Assembly: GCA_035772405.1 (NCBI GenBank)
Contig: JAYKKM010000200.1
Location: 1-64,000 of the forward strand
DNA from: Chrysogorgia sp. JL179-B06
Lineage: Eukaryota > Cnidaria > Anthozoa > Scleralcyonacea > Chrysogorgiidae
DNA: 64,000 nt
Direction of reading: 5' to 3'
A program made the translations under genes and the position numbers. Below, piece after piece: positions 27,823 through 41,561 of this stretch (position 1 is its first letter; each line of letters opens with the position of its first letter). A model generated the notes under the pieces. The model ran no database searches, had not been told where the DNA came from, and saw only the letters and a list, made by a program, of their open reading frames with translations.

Positions 27823-29890
27823 CTACATATTGCAACATTGTATTGCTATATTTCAACATTGCATTGCTACTTTTCAACATTGCATTGCTACATTGCAACA
27901 TTGCATTGCTACATTGCTACCTTGCTACATTGCTAAATTGAAACATTGCAACATTGAATTGCTACATTGCAACATTGCATTGCTACATATTGCAACATTG
28001 CATTGCTACATTGCAACATTGCATTGCTACATTTCAACATTTTTATTGCTACATTGCAACATTCCATTGCTACATTGCAACATTGCATTGCTACATTGCA
28101 ACATTGCATTGCTACATTGCAACGTTGCATTGCCACGTTGCAAAGTTGCATTGCTACATTACATTGCTTTGCTACATTGTATTGCATTGCTACATTGCAT
28201 TGCATTACTACATTACATTGCATTGCTACATTGCATTGCATTGCTACATTACATTGCTTTGCTACATTGTATTGCATTGCTACATTGCATTGCTACATTG
28301 CTATATTGTATTGCTACATTGCATTGCTACATATTGCAACATTGCATTGCTACATTGCAACATTGCATTGCTACATTGCAACATTGCATTGCTACATTGC
28401 AACGTTACATTGCTACATTGCAACGTTGCATTGCTACATTGCAACATTGCATTGCTACATTGCAACGTTGCATTGCCACGTTGCAAAGTTGCATTGCTAC
28501 ATTACATTGCTTTGCTACATTGTATTGCATTGCTACATTGCATTGCATTACTACATTACATTGCATTGCTACATTGCATTGCATTGCTACATTACATTGC
28601 TTTGCTACATTGTATTGCATTGCTACATTGCATTGCTACATTGCTATATTGTATTGCTACATTGCATTGCTACATTGCAACATTGCATTGCTACATTGCA
28701 ACATTGCATTGCTACATTGCAACATTGCATTGCTACATTGCAACATTGCATTGCTACATTGCAACATTGCATTGCTACATTGCAACATTGCATTGCTACA
28801 TTGCAACGTTGCATTGCTACATTGCAACGTTGCATTGCTGCATATTGCAACATTGCATTGCTATATTGCAACATTGCATTGCTACATTGCAACATTGCGT
28901 TGCTACATTGCAACATTACATTGCTACATATTTCAACCTTGCATTGCTACATTTCAACATTGCATTGCTACATTGCAATGTTGTATTTCTACATTGCAAC
29001 ATTGCATTGCTACATATTGCAACATTGCATTGCTAAATTGCAACATTGCATTGCTACATTGCAACGTTGCATTGCTACATTGCAACGTTGCATTGCTACA
29101 TTGCTACATTGCATTGCTACATTGCAACTTTGCATTGAAACACTGCAACGTTGCATTGCTACATTGCAACATTGCATTGCTACATTGCAACGTTGCATTG
29201 CTACATTGCAACATTGCATTGCTACATTGCAACATTGCATTGCTACATTGCAACATTGCATTGCTACATTGCAACATTGCATTGCTACATTGCAACATTG
29301 CATTGCTACACTGCAACGTTGCATTGCTACGTTGCAACGTTGCATTGCTACATTGCAACGTTGCATTGCTACATTACATTGATTTGCTACATTGTAGTGC
29401 ATTGTTACATTACATTGCATTGCTACATTGCATTGCATTGCTACATTACATTGCATTGCTACATTGCATTGCTTTACTACTTTACATTGCATTGCTACAT
29501 TGCATTTCATTGCTATATTGCATTGCATTGCTACATTGCATTGCATTGCATTGCTACATTGCATTGCATTGCTACACTGCATTGCTACATTGCTACACTG
29601 CATTGCTACATTGCATTGCTACAAATTGCAACATTGCATTGCTACATTGCAATATTGCATTGCTACATTGCAATATTGCATTGCTAAATTGCAACATTGC
29701 ATTGCTACATTGCATTGCTACATTGAAATATTGTATTGCTACATTGCAACATTACATTGTTACATTACATTGCTTTGCTACATTGCAATATTGCATTTAT
29801 ACATTGCTACATTGCTACATTGCGTTGCTACATTGCGTTGCTACATTGCTACATAGTATTGCTACATTGCTATATTATATTGCTACATTG
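27823..29890 (+). repeat. Dispersed module M, copy 3
   Basis: Same marker order as module M copy 1, offset 11,625 bp at its left part (CTATATTTCAAC 27,846; CTACCTTGCTAC 27,917; GCCACGTTGCAAAG 28,132) and 11,989 bp at its right part (CTACATATTTCAACC 28,924; GTAGTGCATTG 29,394). The extra ~364 bp is mostly an internal tandem duplication of the GCCACG block (28,132 and 28,475, 343 bp apart). Confidence 0.78.
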
Positions 29891-30300
29891 CATTGCTATT
29901 GCTACATTGCTACATTGCATTGCTACATTGCATTGCATTGCATTGCTACATTGCATTGCATTGCTACACTGCATTGCTACATTGCTACACTGCATTGCTA
30001 CATTGCATTGCTACAAATTGCAACATTGCATTGCTACATTGCAATATTGCATTGCTACATTGCAATATTGCATTGCTAAATTGCAACATTGCATTGCTAC
30101 ATTGCATTGCTACATTGAAATATTGTATTGCTACATTGCAACATTACATTGTTACATTACATTGCTTTGCTACATTGCAATATTGCATTTATACATTGCT
30201 ACATTGCTACATTGCGTTGCTACATTGCGTTGCTACATTGCTACATAGTATTGCTACATTGCTATATTATATTGCTACATTGCATTGCTATATTGCTACA
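29619..30300 (+). repeat. 392-bp tandem pair
   Basis: CTACAAATTGC and the following words (CAATATTG pair, CATTTATACATTG, two GCGTTGCTAC, CATAGTATTG) occur at 29,619 and again 392 bp later at 30,011. The unit includes the recurrent AT-rich cassette. Confidence 0.75.
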
Positions 30301-32770
30301 TTGCTACATTGCATTGCTACATTGCAACATTGCATTGCTACATTGCAATGTTGCATTGCTACATTGCAACATTGCATTGCTACATATTGCAACATTGAAT
30401 TGCTAAATTGCAACATTGCATTGCTACATTGCAACGTTGTATTGCTACATTGCAACGTTGCATTGCTACATTGCTACATTGCATTGCTACATTGCAACAT
30501 TGCATTGAAACACTGCAACGTTGCATTGCTACATTGCAACATTGCATTTTTACATTGCAACGTTGCATTGCTACATTGCAACATTTCATTGCTACATTGC
30601 AACATTGCATTGCTACATTGCAACATTGCATTGTTACATTGTAACATTGCATTGCTACGTTGCAACGTTGCATTGCTACATTGCAACGTTGCATTGCTAC
30701 ATTACATTGCTTTGCTACATTGTAGTGCATTGTTACATTACATTGCATTGCTACATTGCATTTCATTGCTATATTGCATTGCATTGCTACATTGCATTAC
30801 ATTGCATTGCTACATTGCATTGCATTGCTACACTGCATTGCTACATTGCTACATTGCATTGCTACATTGCATTGCTACATATTACAACATTGCATTGCTA
30901 CATTGCAATATTGCATTGCTACATTGCAACATTGCATTGCTAAATTGCAACATTGCATTGCTACATTGCATTGCTACATTGAAATATTGTATTGCTACAT
31001 TGCAACATTACATTGTTACATTACATTGCTTTGCTACATTGCAATATTGCATTTCTACATATTGCAAGATTGCATTGCTACATATTGCAAGATTGCATTG
31101 CTACATTGAAACATTGCATTGCTACATATTGCAACATTGCATTGCTACATTGCAATATTGCATTGCTACATTGCAACATTGCATTGCTACATTGCATTGC
31201 TATATTGCAATTCATTGCATTGCTATATTGCAACATTGCATTGCTACATTGCAACATTGCATTGCTATATTGCTATATTGCAACATTGCATTGCTACATT
31301 GCAATATTGCATTGCTAAATTGCAACATTGCATTGCTACATTGCATTGCTACATTGAAATATTGTATTGCTACATTGCAACATTACATTGTTACATTACA
31401 TTGCTTTGCTACATTGCAATATTGCATTTATACATTGCTACATTGCTACATTGCGTTGCTACATTGCGTTGCTACATTGCTACATAGTATTGCTACATTG
31501 CTATATTATATTGCTACATTGCATTGCTATATTGCTACATTGCTACATTGCATTGCTACATTGCATTGCATTGCATTGCTACATTGCATTGCATTGCTAC
31601 ACTGCATTGCTACATTGCTACACTGCATTGCTACATTGCATTGCTACAAATTGCAACATTGCATTGCTACATTGCAATATTGCATTGCTACATTGCAATA
31701 TTGCATTGCTAAATTGCAACATTGCATTGCTACATTGCATTGCTACATTGAAATATTGTATTGCTACATTGCAACATTACATTGTTACATTACATTGCTT
31801 TGCTACATTGCAATATTGCATTTATACATTGCTACATTGCTACATTGCGTTGCTACATTGCGTTGCTACATTGCTACATAGTATTGCTACATTGCTATAT
31901 TATATTGCTACATTGCATTGCTATATTGCTACATTGCTACATTGCATTGCTACATTGCAACATTGCATTGCTACATTGCAATTGCATTGCTACATTGCAA
32001 CATTGCATTGCTACATATTGCAACATTGAATTGCTACATTGCAACATTGCATTGCTACATTGCAACGTTGTATTGCTACATTGCAACGTTGCATTGCTAC
32101 ATTGCTACATTGCATTGCTACATTGCAACATTGCATTGAAACACTGCAACGTTGCATTGCTACATTGCAACATTGCATTTTTACATTGCAACGTTGCATT
32201 GCTACATTGCAACATTTCATTGCTACATTGCAACATTGCATTGCTACATTGCAACATTGCATTGTTACATTGTAACATTGCATTGCTACGTTGCAACATT
32301 GCATTGCTACATTGCAACGTTGCATTGCTACATTACATTGCTTTGCTACATTGTAGTGCATTGTTACATTACATTGCATTGCTACATTGCATTTCATTGC
32401 TATATTGCATTGCATTGCTACATTGCATTACATTGCATTGCTACATTGCATTGCATTGCTACATTGCATTGCTACATTGCTACATTGCATTGCTACATTG
32501 CATTGCTACATTGCAACATTGCATTGCTACATTGCAATTGCATTGCTACATTGCAACATTGCATTGCTAAATTGCAACATTGCATTGCTACATTGCATTG
32601 CTACATTGAAATATTGTATTGCTACATTGCAACATTACATTGTTACATTACATTGCTTTGCTACATTGCAATATTGCATTTCTACATATTGCAAGATTGC
32701 ATTGCTACATATTGCAAGATTGCATTGCTACATTGAAACATTGCATTGCTACATATTGCAACATTGCATT
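30011..32770 (+). repeat. ~1.63-kb duplication (30.0-31.1 and 31.6-32.8 kb)
   Basis: CTACAAATTGC at 30,011 and 31,643 (1,632 bp), CTACGTTGCAAC at 30,655 and 32,286 (1,631 bp) and CTACATATTGCAAG at 31,055 and 32,682 (1,627 bp) define two copies, about 30,011-31,140 and 31,643-32,770. The 31,141-31,642 interval holds a further partial copy of the same cassette. In the second copy the palindrome has decayed (CAACATTG in place of CAACGTTG). Confidence 0.75.
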
Positions 32771-33474
32771 GCTACATTGCAACATTGCATTGCTACATTG
32801 CAAGATTGCATTGCTACATTGCATTGCTACATTGCAATATTGCATTGCTACATTGCAATATTGCATTGCTACATTGGTACATTGCTACATTGCGTTGTTA
32901 CATTGCTACGTAGTATTGCTAGATTGCTATATTATATTGCTACATTGCATTGCTATATTGCTACATTGCAACATTACATTGCTACATATTTCAACCTTGC
33001 ATTGCTACATTTCAACATTGCATTGCTACATTGCAATGTTACATTGCTACATTGCAACATTGCATTGCTACATATTGCAACATTGCATTGCTAAATTGCA
33101 ACATTGCATTGCTACATTGCAACGTTGTATTGCTACATTGAACGTTGCATTGCTACATTGCTACATTGCATTGCTACATTGCAACTTTGCATTGAAACAC
33201 TGCAACGTTGCATTGCTACATTGCAACATTGCATTTTTACATTGCAACGTTGCATTGCTACATTGCAACATTTCATTGCTACATTGCAACATTGCATTGC
33301 TACATTGCAACATTGCATTGTTACATTGTAACATTGCATTGCTACATTGCAACATTGCATTGCTACATTGCAACGTTGCATTGCTACGTTGCAACGTTGC
33401 ATTGCTACATTGCAACGTTGCATTGCTACATTACATTGATTTGCTACATTGTTGTGCATTGTTACATTACATTG
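32771..33474 (+). repeat. Array A mosaic, partial module M
   Basis: Contains CTACATATTTCAACC at 32,982, CACTGCAACGTTGC near 33,199, the palindromic CTACGTTGCAACG at 33,384 and a GTTGTGCATTG variant near 33,452. This is the right-hand portion of module M without its left part. Satellite only. Confidence 0.65.
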
Positions 33475-35370
33475 CATTGCTACATTGCATTGCATTGCTA
33501 CATTACATTGCATTGCTACATTGCATTGCTTTACTACATTACATTGCATTGCTACATTGCATTTCATTGCTATATTGCATTGCATTGCTACATTGCATTG
33601 CATTGCATTGCTTCATTGCATTGCATTGCTACACTGCATTGCTACATTGCTACACTGCATTGCTACATTGCATTGCTACAAATTGCAACATTGCATTGCT
33701 ACATTGCAATATTGCATTGCTACATTGCAACATTGCATTTCTAAATTGCAACATTGCATTGCTACATTGCATTGCTACATTGAAATATTGTATTGCTACA
33801 TTGCAACATTACATTGTTACATTACATTGCTTTGCTACATTGCAATATTGCATTTATACATTGCTACATTGCTACATTGCGTTGCTACATTGCGTTGCTA
33901 CATTGCTACATAGTATTGCTACATTGCTATATTATATTGCTACATTGCATTGCTATATTGCTACATTGCTACATTGCATTGCTACATTGCAACATTGCAT
34001 TGCTACATTGCAATGTTGCATTGCTACATATTGCAACATTGCATTGCTAAATTGCAACATTGCATTGCTTCATTGCAACGTTGTATTGCTACATTGCAAC
34101 GTTGCATTGCTACATTGCTACATTGCATTGCTACATTGCAACATTGCATTGAAACACTGCAACGTTGCATTGCTACATTGCAACATTGCATTTTTACATT
34201 GCAACGTTGCATTGCTACATTGCAACATTTCATTGCTACATTGCAACATTGCATTGCTACATTGCAACATTGCATTGTTACATTGTAACATTGCATTGCT
34301 ACATTGCAACATTGCATTGCTACATTGCAACGTTGCATTGCTACGTTGCAACGTTGCATTGCTACATTGCAACGTTGCATTGCTACATTACATTGCTTTG
34401 CTACATTGTAGTGCATTGTTACATTACATTGCATTGCTACATTGCATTGCATTGCTACATTACATTGCTACATTGCATTGCTTTACTACATTACATTGCA
34501 TTGCTACATTGCATTTAATTGCTATATTGCATTGCATTGCTACATTGCATTGCATTGCATTGCTACATTGCATTGCATTGCTACACTGCATTGCTACATT
34601 GCTACATTGCATTGCTACATTGCATTGCTACATTGCATTGCTACATATTGCAACATTGCATTGCTACATTGCAATATTGCATTGCTACATTGCAACATTG
34701 CATTGCTAAATTGCAACATTGCATTGCTACATTGCATTGCTACATTGAAATATTGTATTGCTACATTGCAACATTACATTGTTACATTACATTGCTTTGC
34801 TACATTGCAATATTGCATTTCTACATTGCTACATTGCTACATTGCGTTGCTACATTGCGTTGCTACATTGCTACATAGTATTGCTACATTGCTATATTAT
34901 ATTGAAACATTGCATTGCTATATTGCTACATTGCTACATCGCATTGCTACATTGCAACATTGCATTGCTACATTGCAACATTGCATTGCTACATTGCAAC
35001 ATTGCATTGCTATATTGCAAGATTGCATTGCTACATATTGCAAGATTGCATTGCTACATTGAAACATTGCATTGCTACATATTGCAACATTGCATTGCTA
35101 GATTGCAACATTGCATTGCTACATTGCAACATTGCATTGCTACATTGCAACATTGCATTGCTACATTGCATTGCTACATTGCAATATTGCATTGCTACAT
35201 TGCAACATTGCATTGCTACATTGCAATATTGCATTGCTACATTGGTACACTGCTACATTGCGTTGTTACATTGCTACATAGTATTGCTAAATTGCTATAT
35301 TATATTGCTACATTGCGTTGCTATATTGCTACATTGCTACTTTGCATTGCTACATTGCAACATTGCATTG

Positions 35371-35713
35371 CAACATATTTCAAAACTGTATTGCTACAGT
35401 GCAACATTGCATTGCTACATATTGCAACATTGCATTGCTACATTGCAACATTGCATTGCTACATTGCAACATTGCATTGCTACATTGCAACATTGCATTG
35501 CTACATTGCAACATTGCATTGCTACATTGCAACATTGCATTGCAACATATTTCAAAACTGTATTGCTACAGTGCAATATTGCATTGCTACATATTGCAAC
35601 ATTGCATTGCTACATTGCAACATTGCATTGCTACATTGCAACATTGCATTGCTACATTGCAACATTGCATTGCTACATTGCAACATTGCATTGCTACATT
35701 GCAACGTTGCATT
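35371..35713 (+). repeat. 172-bp tandem pair inside copy A
   Basis: The unusual marker CAACATATTTCAAAACTG followed by TATTGCTACAGTGC occurs at 35,371 and 35,543. Copy B has it once (43,459). The local offset changes from 8,088 to 7,916, exactly 172 bp, so a single duplication in copy A or deletion in copy B accounts for it. Confidence 0.85.
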
Positions 35714-36234
35714 GCCGCGTTGGAAAGTTGCATTGCTACATTACATTGCATTGCTACATTACATTGCATTGCTACATTGTATTGCATTGCTACATTGCAT
35801 TGCATTACTACATTACATTGCATTGCTACATTGCATTGCATTGCTACATTGCATTGCATTGCTACATTACATTGCATTGCTACATTGCATTGCTACATTG
35901 CTATATTGCATTGCTACATTGCATTGCTACATATGCAACATTGCATTGCTACATTGCAACATTGCATTGCTACATTCCAACATTGCATTGCTACATTGCT
36001 ACATTGCAACATTGCATTGCTACATTGCAACATTGCATTGCTTCATTGCATTGCTACATTGCAATATTGCATTTCTACATTGCAATATTGCATTGCTACA
36101 TTGCTACATTGCGTTGCTACATTGCTACATAGTATTGCTACATTGCTATATTATATTGATACATTGCATTGCTATATTAAATTGCTACATTGCTACATTT
36201 CATTGCTATATTAATTTGCTACATTGCTACATTG

Positions 36235-36402
36235 CATTGCTACATTGCAACATTGCATTGCTACATTGCAACATTGCATTGCTACATTGCAACATTGCAT
36301 TGCTACATTGCAACATTGCATTGCTACATTGCAACATTGCATTGCTACATTGCAACATTGCATTGCTACATTGCAACATTGCATTGCTACATTGCAACAT
36401 TG
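36235..36402 (+). repeat. Eight identical 21-mers in a row
   Basis: Exact repetition of the 21-mer (CATTG, CTACATTG, CAACATTG) eight times, 168 bp. It is an island of the regular unit inside the otherwise diverged second subfamily, suggesting recent local homogenisation or amplification. Confidence 0.88.
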
Positions 36403-36469
36403 CATTGCTACATTGCATTGCTACATTGCAACATTGCATTGCTATATTGCAACATTGCATTGCTACATT

Positions 36470-39400
36470 GAAACGTTGCATTGCTACATTGCAACATTAC
36501 ATTGCTACATATTGCAACGTTACATTGCTACATATTGCAACATTGTATTTCTACATTGCAACATTGCATTGTTACATTACATTGCAATATTGCATTTATA
36601 CATTGCTACATTGCTACATTGCGTTGCTACATTGCGTTGCTACATTGCTACATTGTATTGCTACATTGCTATATTGTATTGCTACATTGCATTGCTATAT
36701 TGCTACATTGCTACATTGCATTGCTACATTGCAACATTGCATTGCTACATTGCAATGTTGCATTGCTACATTGCAACATTGCATTGCTACATATTGCAAC
36801 ATTGCATTGCTAAATTGCAACATTGCATTGCTAAATTGCAACATTGCATTGCTACATTGCAACGTTGTATTGCTACATTGCAACGTGCATTGCTACATTG
36901 CAACATTGCATTGAAACACTGCAACGTTGCATTGCTACATTGCAACATTGCATTGCTACATTGCAACGTTGCATTGCTACATTGCAACATTGCATTGCTA
37001 CATTGCAACATTGCATTGCTACATTGCAACATTGCATTTTTACATTGTAACATTCCATTGCTACATTGCAACATTGCATTGCTACATTGCAACGTTGCAT
37101 TGCTACGTTGCAACGTTGCATTGCTACATTGCAACGTTGCATTGCTACATTACATTGCTTTGCTACATTGTAGTGCATTGTTACATTACATTGCATTGCT
37201 ACATTGCATTGCATTGCTACATTACATTGCTACATTGCATTGCTTTAATACATTACATTGCATTGCTACATTGCATTTAATTGCTATATTGCATTGCATT
37301 GCTACATTGCATTGCATTGCATTGCTACATTGCATTGCATTGCTACACTGCATTGCTACGTTGCTACATTGCATTGCTACATTGCATTGCTACAATTGCA
37401 ACATTGCATTGCTACATTGCAATATTGCATTGCTACATTGCAACATTGCATTGCTAAATTGCAACATTGCATTGCTACATTGCATTGCTACATTGCATTG
37501 CTACATTGAAATATTGTATTGCTACATTGCAACATTACATTGTTACATTACATTGCTTTGCTACATTGCAATATTGCATTGCTACATTGCTACATTGCTA
37601 CATTGCGTTGCTACATTGCGTTGCTACATTGCTACATAGTATTGCTACATTGCTATATTATATTGAAACATTGCATTGCTATATTGCTACATTGCTACAT
37701 CGCATTGCTACATTGCAACATTGCATTGCTACATTGCAACATTGCATTGCTACATTGCAACATTGCATTGCTACATTGCATTGCTACATTGCAATATTGC
37801 ATTGCTACATTGCAACATTGCATTGCTACATTGCAACGTTGCATTGCCACGTTGGAAAGTTGCATTGCTACATTACATTGCATTGCTACATTACATTGCA
37901 TTGCTACATTGTATTGCATTGCTACATTGCATTGCATTACTACATTAGATTGCATTGCTACATTGCATTGCATTGCTACATTACATTGCTTTGCTACATT
38001 GTATTGCATTGCTACATTGCATTGCTACATTGCTATATTGCATTGCTACATTGCATTGCTACATATTGCAACATTGCATTGCTACATTGCAACATTGCAT
38101 TGCTACATTTCAACATTGCATTGCTACATTGCAACATTGCCTTGCTACATTGAAACGTTGCATTGCTACATTGCAACATTACATTGCTACATATTGCAAC
38201 GTTACATTGCTACATATTGCAACATTGTATTTCTACATTGCAACATTACATTGTTACATTACATTGCAATATTGCATTTATACATTGCTACATTGCTACA
38301 TTGCGTTGCTACATTGCGTTGCTACATTGCTACATAGTATTGCTACATTGCTATATTATATTGCTACATTGCATTGCTATATTGCTACATTGCTACATTG
38401 CATTGCTACATTGCAACATTGCATTGCTACATTGCAATGTTGCATTGCTACATTGCAACATTGCATTGCATTACTACATTGCATTACATTGCAACATTGC
38501 ATTGCTACATTGCAACATTGCATTGCTAAATTGCAACATTGCATTGCTTCATTGCAACGTTGTATTGCTACATTGCAACGTTGCATTGCTACATTGCAAC
38601 ATTGCATTGAAACACTGCAACGTTGCATTGCTACATTGCAACATTGCATTTTTACATTGCAACGTTGCATTGCTACATTGCAACATTTCATTGCTACATT
38701 GCAACATTGCATTGCTACATTGCAACATCGCATTTTTACATTGTAACATTCCATTGCTACATCGCAACATTGCATTGCTACATTGCAACGTTGCATTGCT
38801 ACGTTGCAACGTTGCATTGCTACATTGCAACGTTGCATTGCTACATTACATTGCTTTGCTACATTGTAGTGCATTGTTACATTACATTGCATTGCTACAT
38901 TGCATTGCATTGCTACATTACATTGCTACATTGCATTGCTTTAATACATTACATTGCATTGCTACATTGCATTTAATTGCTATATTGCATTGCATTGCTA
39001 CATTGCATTGCATTGCATTGCTACATTGCATTGCATTGCTACACTGCATTGCTACGTTGCTACATTGCATTGCTACATTGCATTGCTACATATTGCAACA
39101 TTGCATTGCTACATTGCAATATTGCATTGCTACATTGCAACATTGCATTGCTAAATTGCAACATTGCATTGCTACATTGCATTGCTACATTGCATTGCTA
39201 CATTGCAAATATTGTATTGCTACATTGCAACATTACATTGCTACATTACATTGCTTTGCTACATTGCAATATTGCATTGCTACATTGCTACATTGCTACA
39301 TTGCGTTGCTACATTGCGTTGCTACATTGCTACATAGTATTGCTACATTGCATATTATATTGAAACATTGCATTGCTATATTGCTACATTGCTACATTGC

Positions 39401-40320
39401 ATTGCTACATTGCAACATTGCATTGCTACATTGCAACATTGCATTGCTTCATTGCAACATTGCATTGCTACATTGCATTGCTACATTGCAATATTGCATT
39501 GCTACATTGCAACATTGCATTGCTACATTGCAACGTTGCATTGCCACGTTGGAAAGTTGCATTGCTACATTACATTGCATTGCTACATTACATTGCATTG
39601 CTACATTGTATTGCATTGCTACATTGCATTGCATTACTACATTAGATTGCATTGCTACATTGCATTGCATTGCTACATTACATTGCTTTGCTACATTGTA
39701 TTGCATTGCTACATTGCATTGCTACATTGCTATATTGCATTGCTACATTGCATTGCTACATATTGCAACATTGCATTGCTACATTGCAACATTGCATTGC
39801 TACATTTCAACATTGCATTGCTACATTGCAACATTGCATTGCTACATTCCAACATTGCATTGCTACATTGCTACATTGCAACATTGCATTGCTACATTGC
39901 AACATTGCATTGCTTCATTGCATTGCTACATTGCAATATTGCATTTCTACATTGCAATATTGCATTGCTACATTGCTACATTGCGTTGCTACATTGCTAC
40001 ATAGTATTGCTACATTGCTATATTATATTGATACATTGCATTGCTATATTAAATTGCTACATTGCTACATTTCATTGCTATATTAAATTGCTACATTGCT
40101 ACATTGCATTGCTACATTGCAACATTGCATTGCTACATTGCAACATTGCATTGCTACATTGCAACATTGCATTGCTACATATTTCAACATTGCATTGCTA
40201 CATTGCAACATTGCATTGCTACATTGCAACATTGCATTGCTACATTGCAACATTGCATTGCTACATTGCATTGCTACATTGCAACATTGCATTGCTATAT
40301 TGCAACATTGCCTTGCTACA
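36470..40320 (+). repeat. ~1.70-kb tandem duplication inside copy A
   Basis: CTACGTTGCAACG at 37,103 and 38,799 (1,696 bp) and GCCACGTTGGAAAG at 37,846 and 39,543 (1,697 bp) define two adjacent copies, roughly 36,470-38,150 and 38,151-40,320. The corresponding part of copy B (44.4-46.5 kb) has each marker once. The GAAACGTTGC word appears three times in copy A (36,47x, 38,15x, 40,32x) and twice in copy B. Confidence 0.78.
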
Positions 40321-41561
40321 ATGAAACGTTGCATTGCTACATTGCAACATTACATTGCTACATATTGCAACGTTACATTGCTACATATTGCAACATTGCA
40401 TTGCTACATTGCAACATTGCATTGCTACATTGCAACATTGCATTGCTACATTGCAACATTGTATTGCTACATTGCAACATTGCATTGCTACATTGCAACA
40501 TTGCATTGCTACATTGCAACATAGCATTGCTACATTGCAACATTGCATTGCTACATTGCAACATTGCATTGCTACATTGCAAGATTGCAATGCTACATTG
40601 AAACATTGCATTGCTACATTGCAAGATTGCATAGCTACATATTGCAAGATTGCATTGCTACATTGCAACACTGCATTGCTACATATTGCAACATTTCATT
40701 GCTAGATTGCAACATTGCATTGCTACATTGCAACATTGCATTGCTACATTGCAACATTGCAGTGCTACATTGCATTGCTACATTGCAATATTGCATTGCT
40801 ACATTGCAACATTGCATTGCTACATTGCAACATTGCATTGCTACATTGCAACATTGCATTGCTACATATTGCAACATTGCATTGCTACATTGCAACATTG
40901 CATTGCTACATTGCAACATTGCATTGCTACATTGCATTGCTACATTGCTACATTGCATTGCTACATTGCAACATTACATTGCTACATTGCAATATTGCAT
41001 TGCTACACTGCTACATTGCGTTGCTGCGTTGCTACATTGCTACATAGTATTGCTACATTGCTATATTATATTGATACATTGCATTGCTATATTGCTACAT
41101 TGCAACATTGCATTGCTACATTGCTACATTGCTACATTGCTACATTGCTACATTGCATTGCTACATTGCTACATTGCTTTGCTACATTGCTACATTGCAT
41201 TGCTACATTGCTACATTGCATTGCTACATTGCATTGCTACATTGATATATTGCATTGCTACATTGCTATATTGCATTGCTACATTGCATTGCTACATTTC
41301 CACATTACAACATTGCATTGCTACATTGCAACATTACATTGCTACATTGCAACATTACATTGCTAAATTGCAACATTGGATTGCTATTTTGCAACATTGC
41401 ATTGCTACATTGCAACATTGCATTGCTACATTGCAACATTACATTTCCACATTACAACATTGCATTACTACATTGCAACATTACATTGCTACATCGCAAC
41501 ATTGCTTTGCTACATTGCAACATTGCATTGCTACATATTGCAACATTGCATTGCTACATTG

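Larger units (their letters stand above)
33475..41490 (+). repeat. Large segmental duplication, copy A (~8.0 kb)
   Basis: Matches 41,562-47,717 in order of rare variants. Offset is 8,087 at CTACAAATTGC (33,676/41,763) and CATAGTATTG (~33,909/41,996), 7,916-7,922 at CGTTGGAAAG words (35,714/43,630; 37,846/45,768), and 6,227-6,235 at the right end (CTGCGTTG 41,024/47,259; GGATTGCTATTTTGC 41,378/47,605). The offset steps are explained by two tandem duplications present only in this copy (172 bp and ~1.70 kb) plus small indels. Confidence 0.8.

Noticed and set aside
12627..39543. The same 1,697-bp period at 12.6-14.3 kb and at 37.8-39.5 kb
   Set aside because: The marker words and subfamily differ between the two regions, so the equal length is probably chance.
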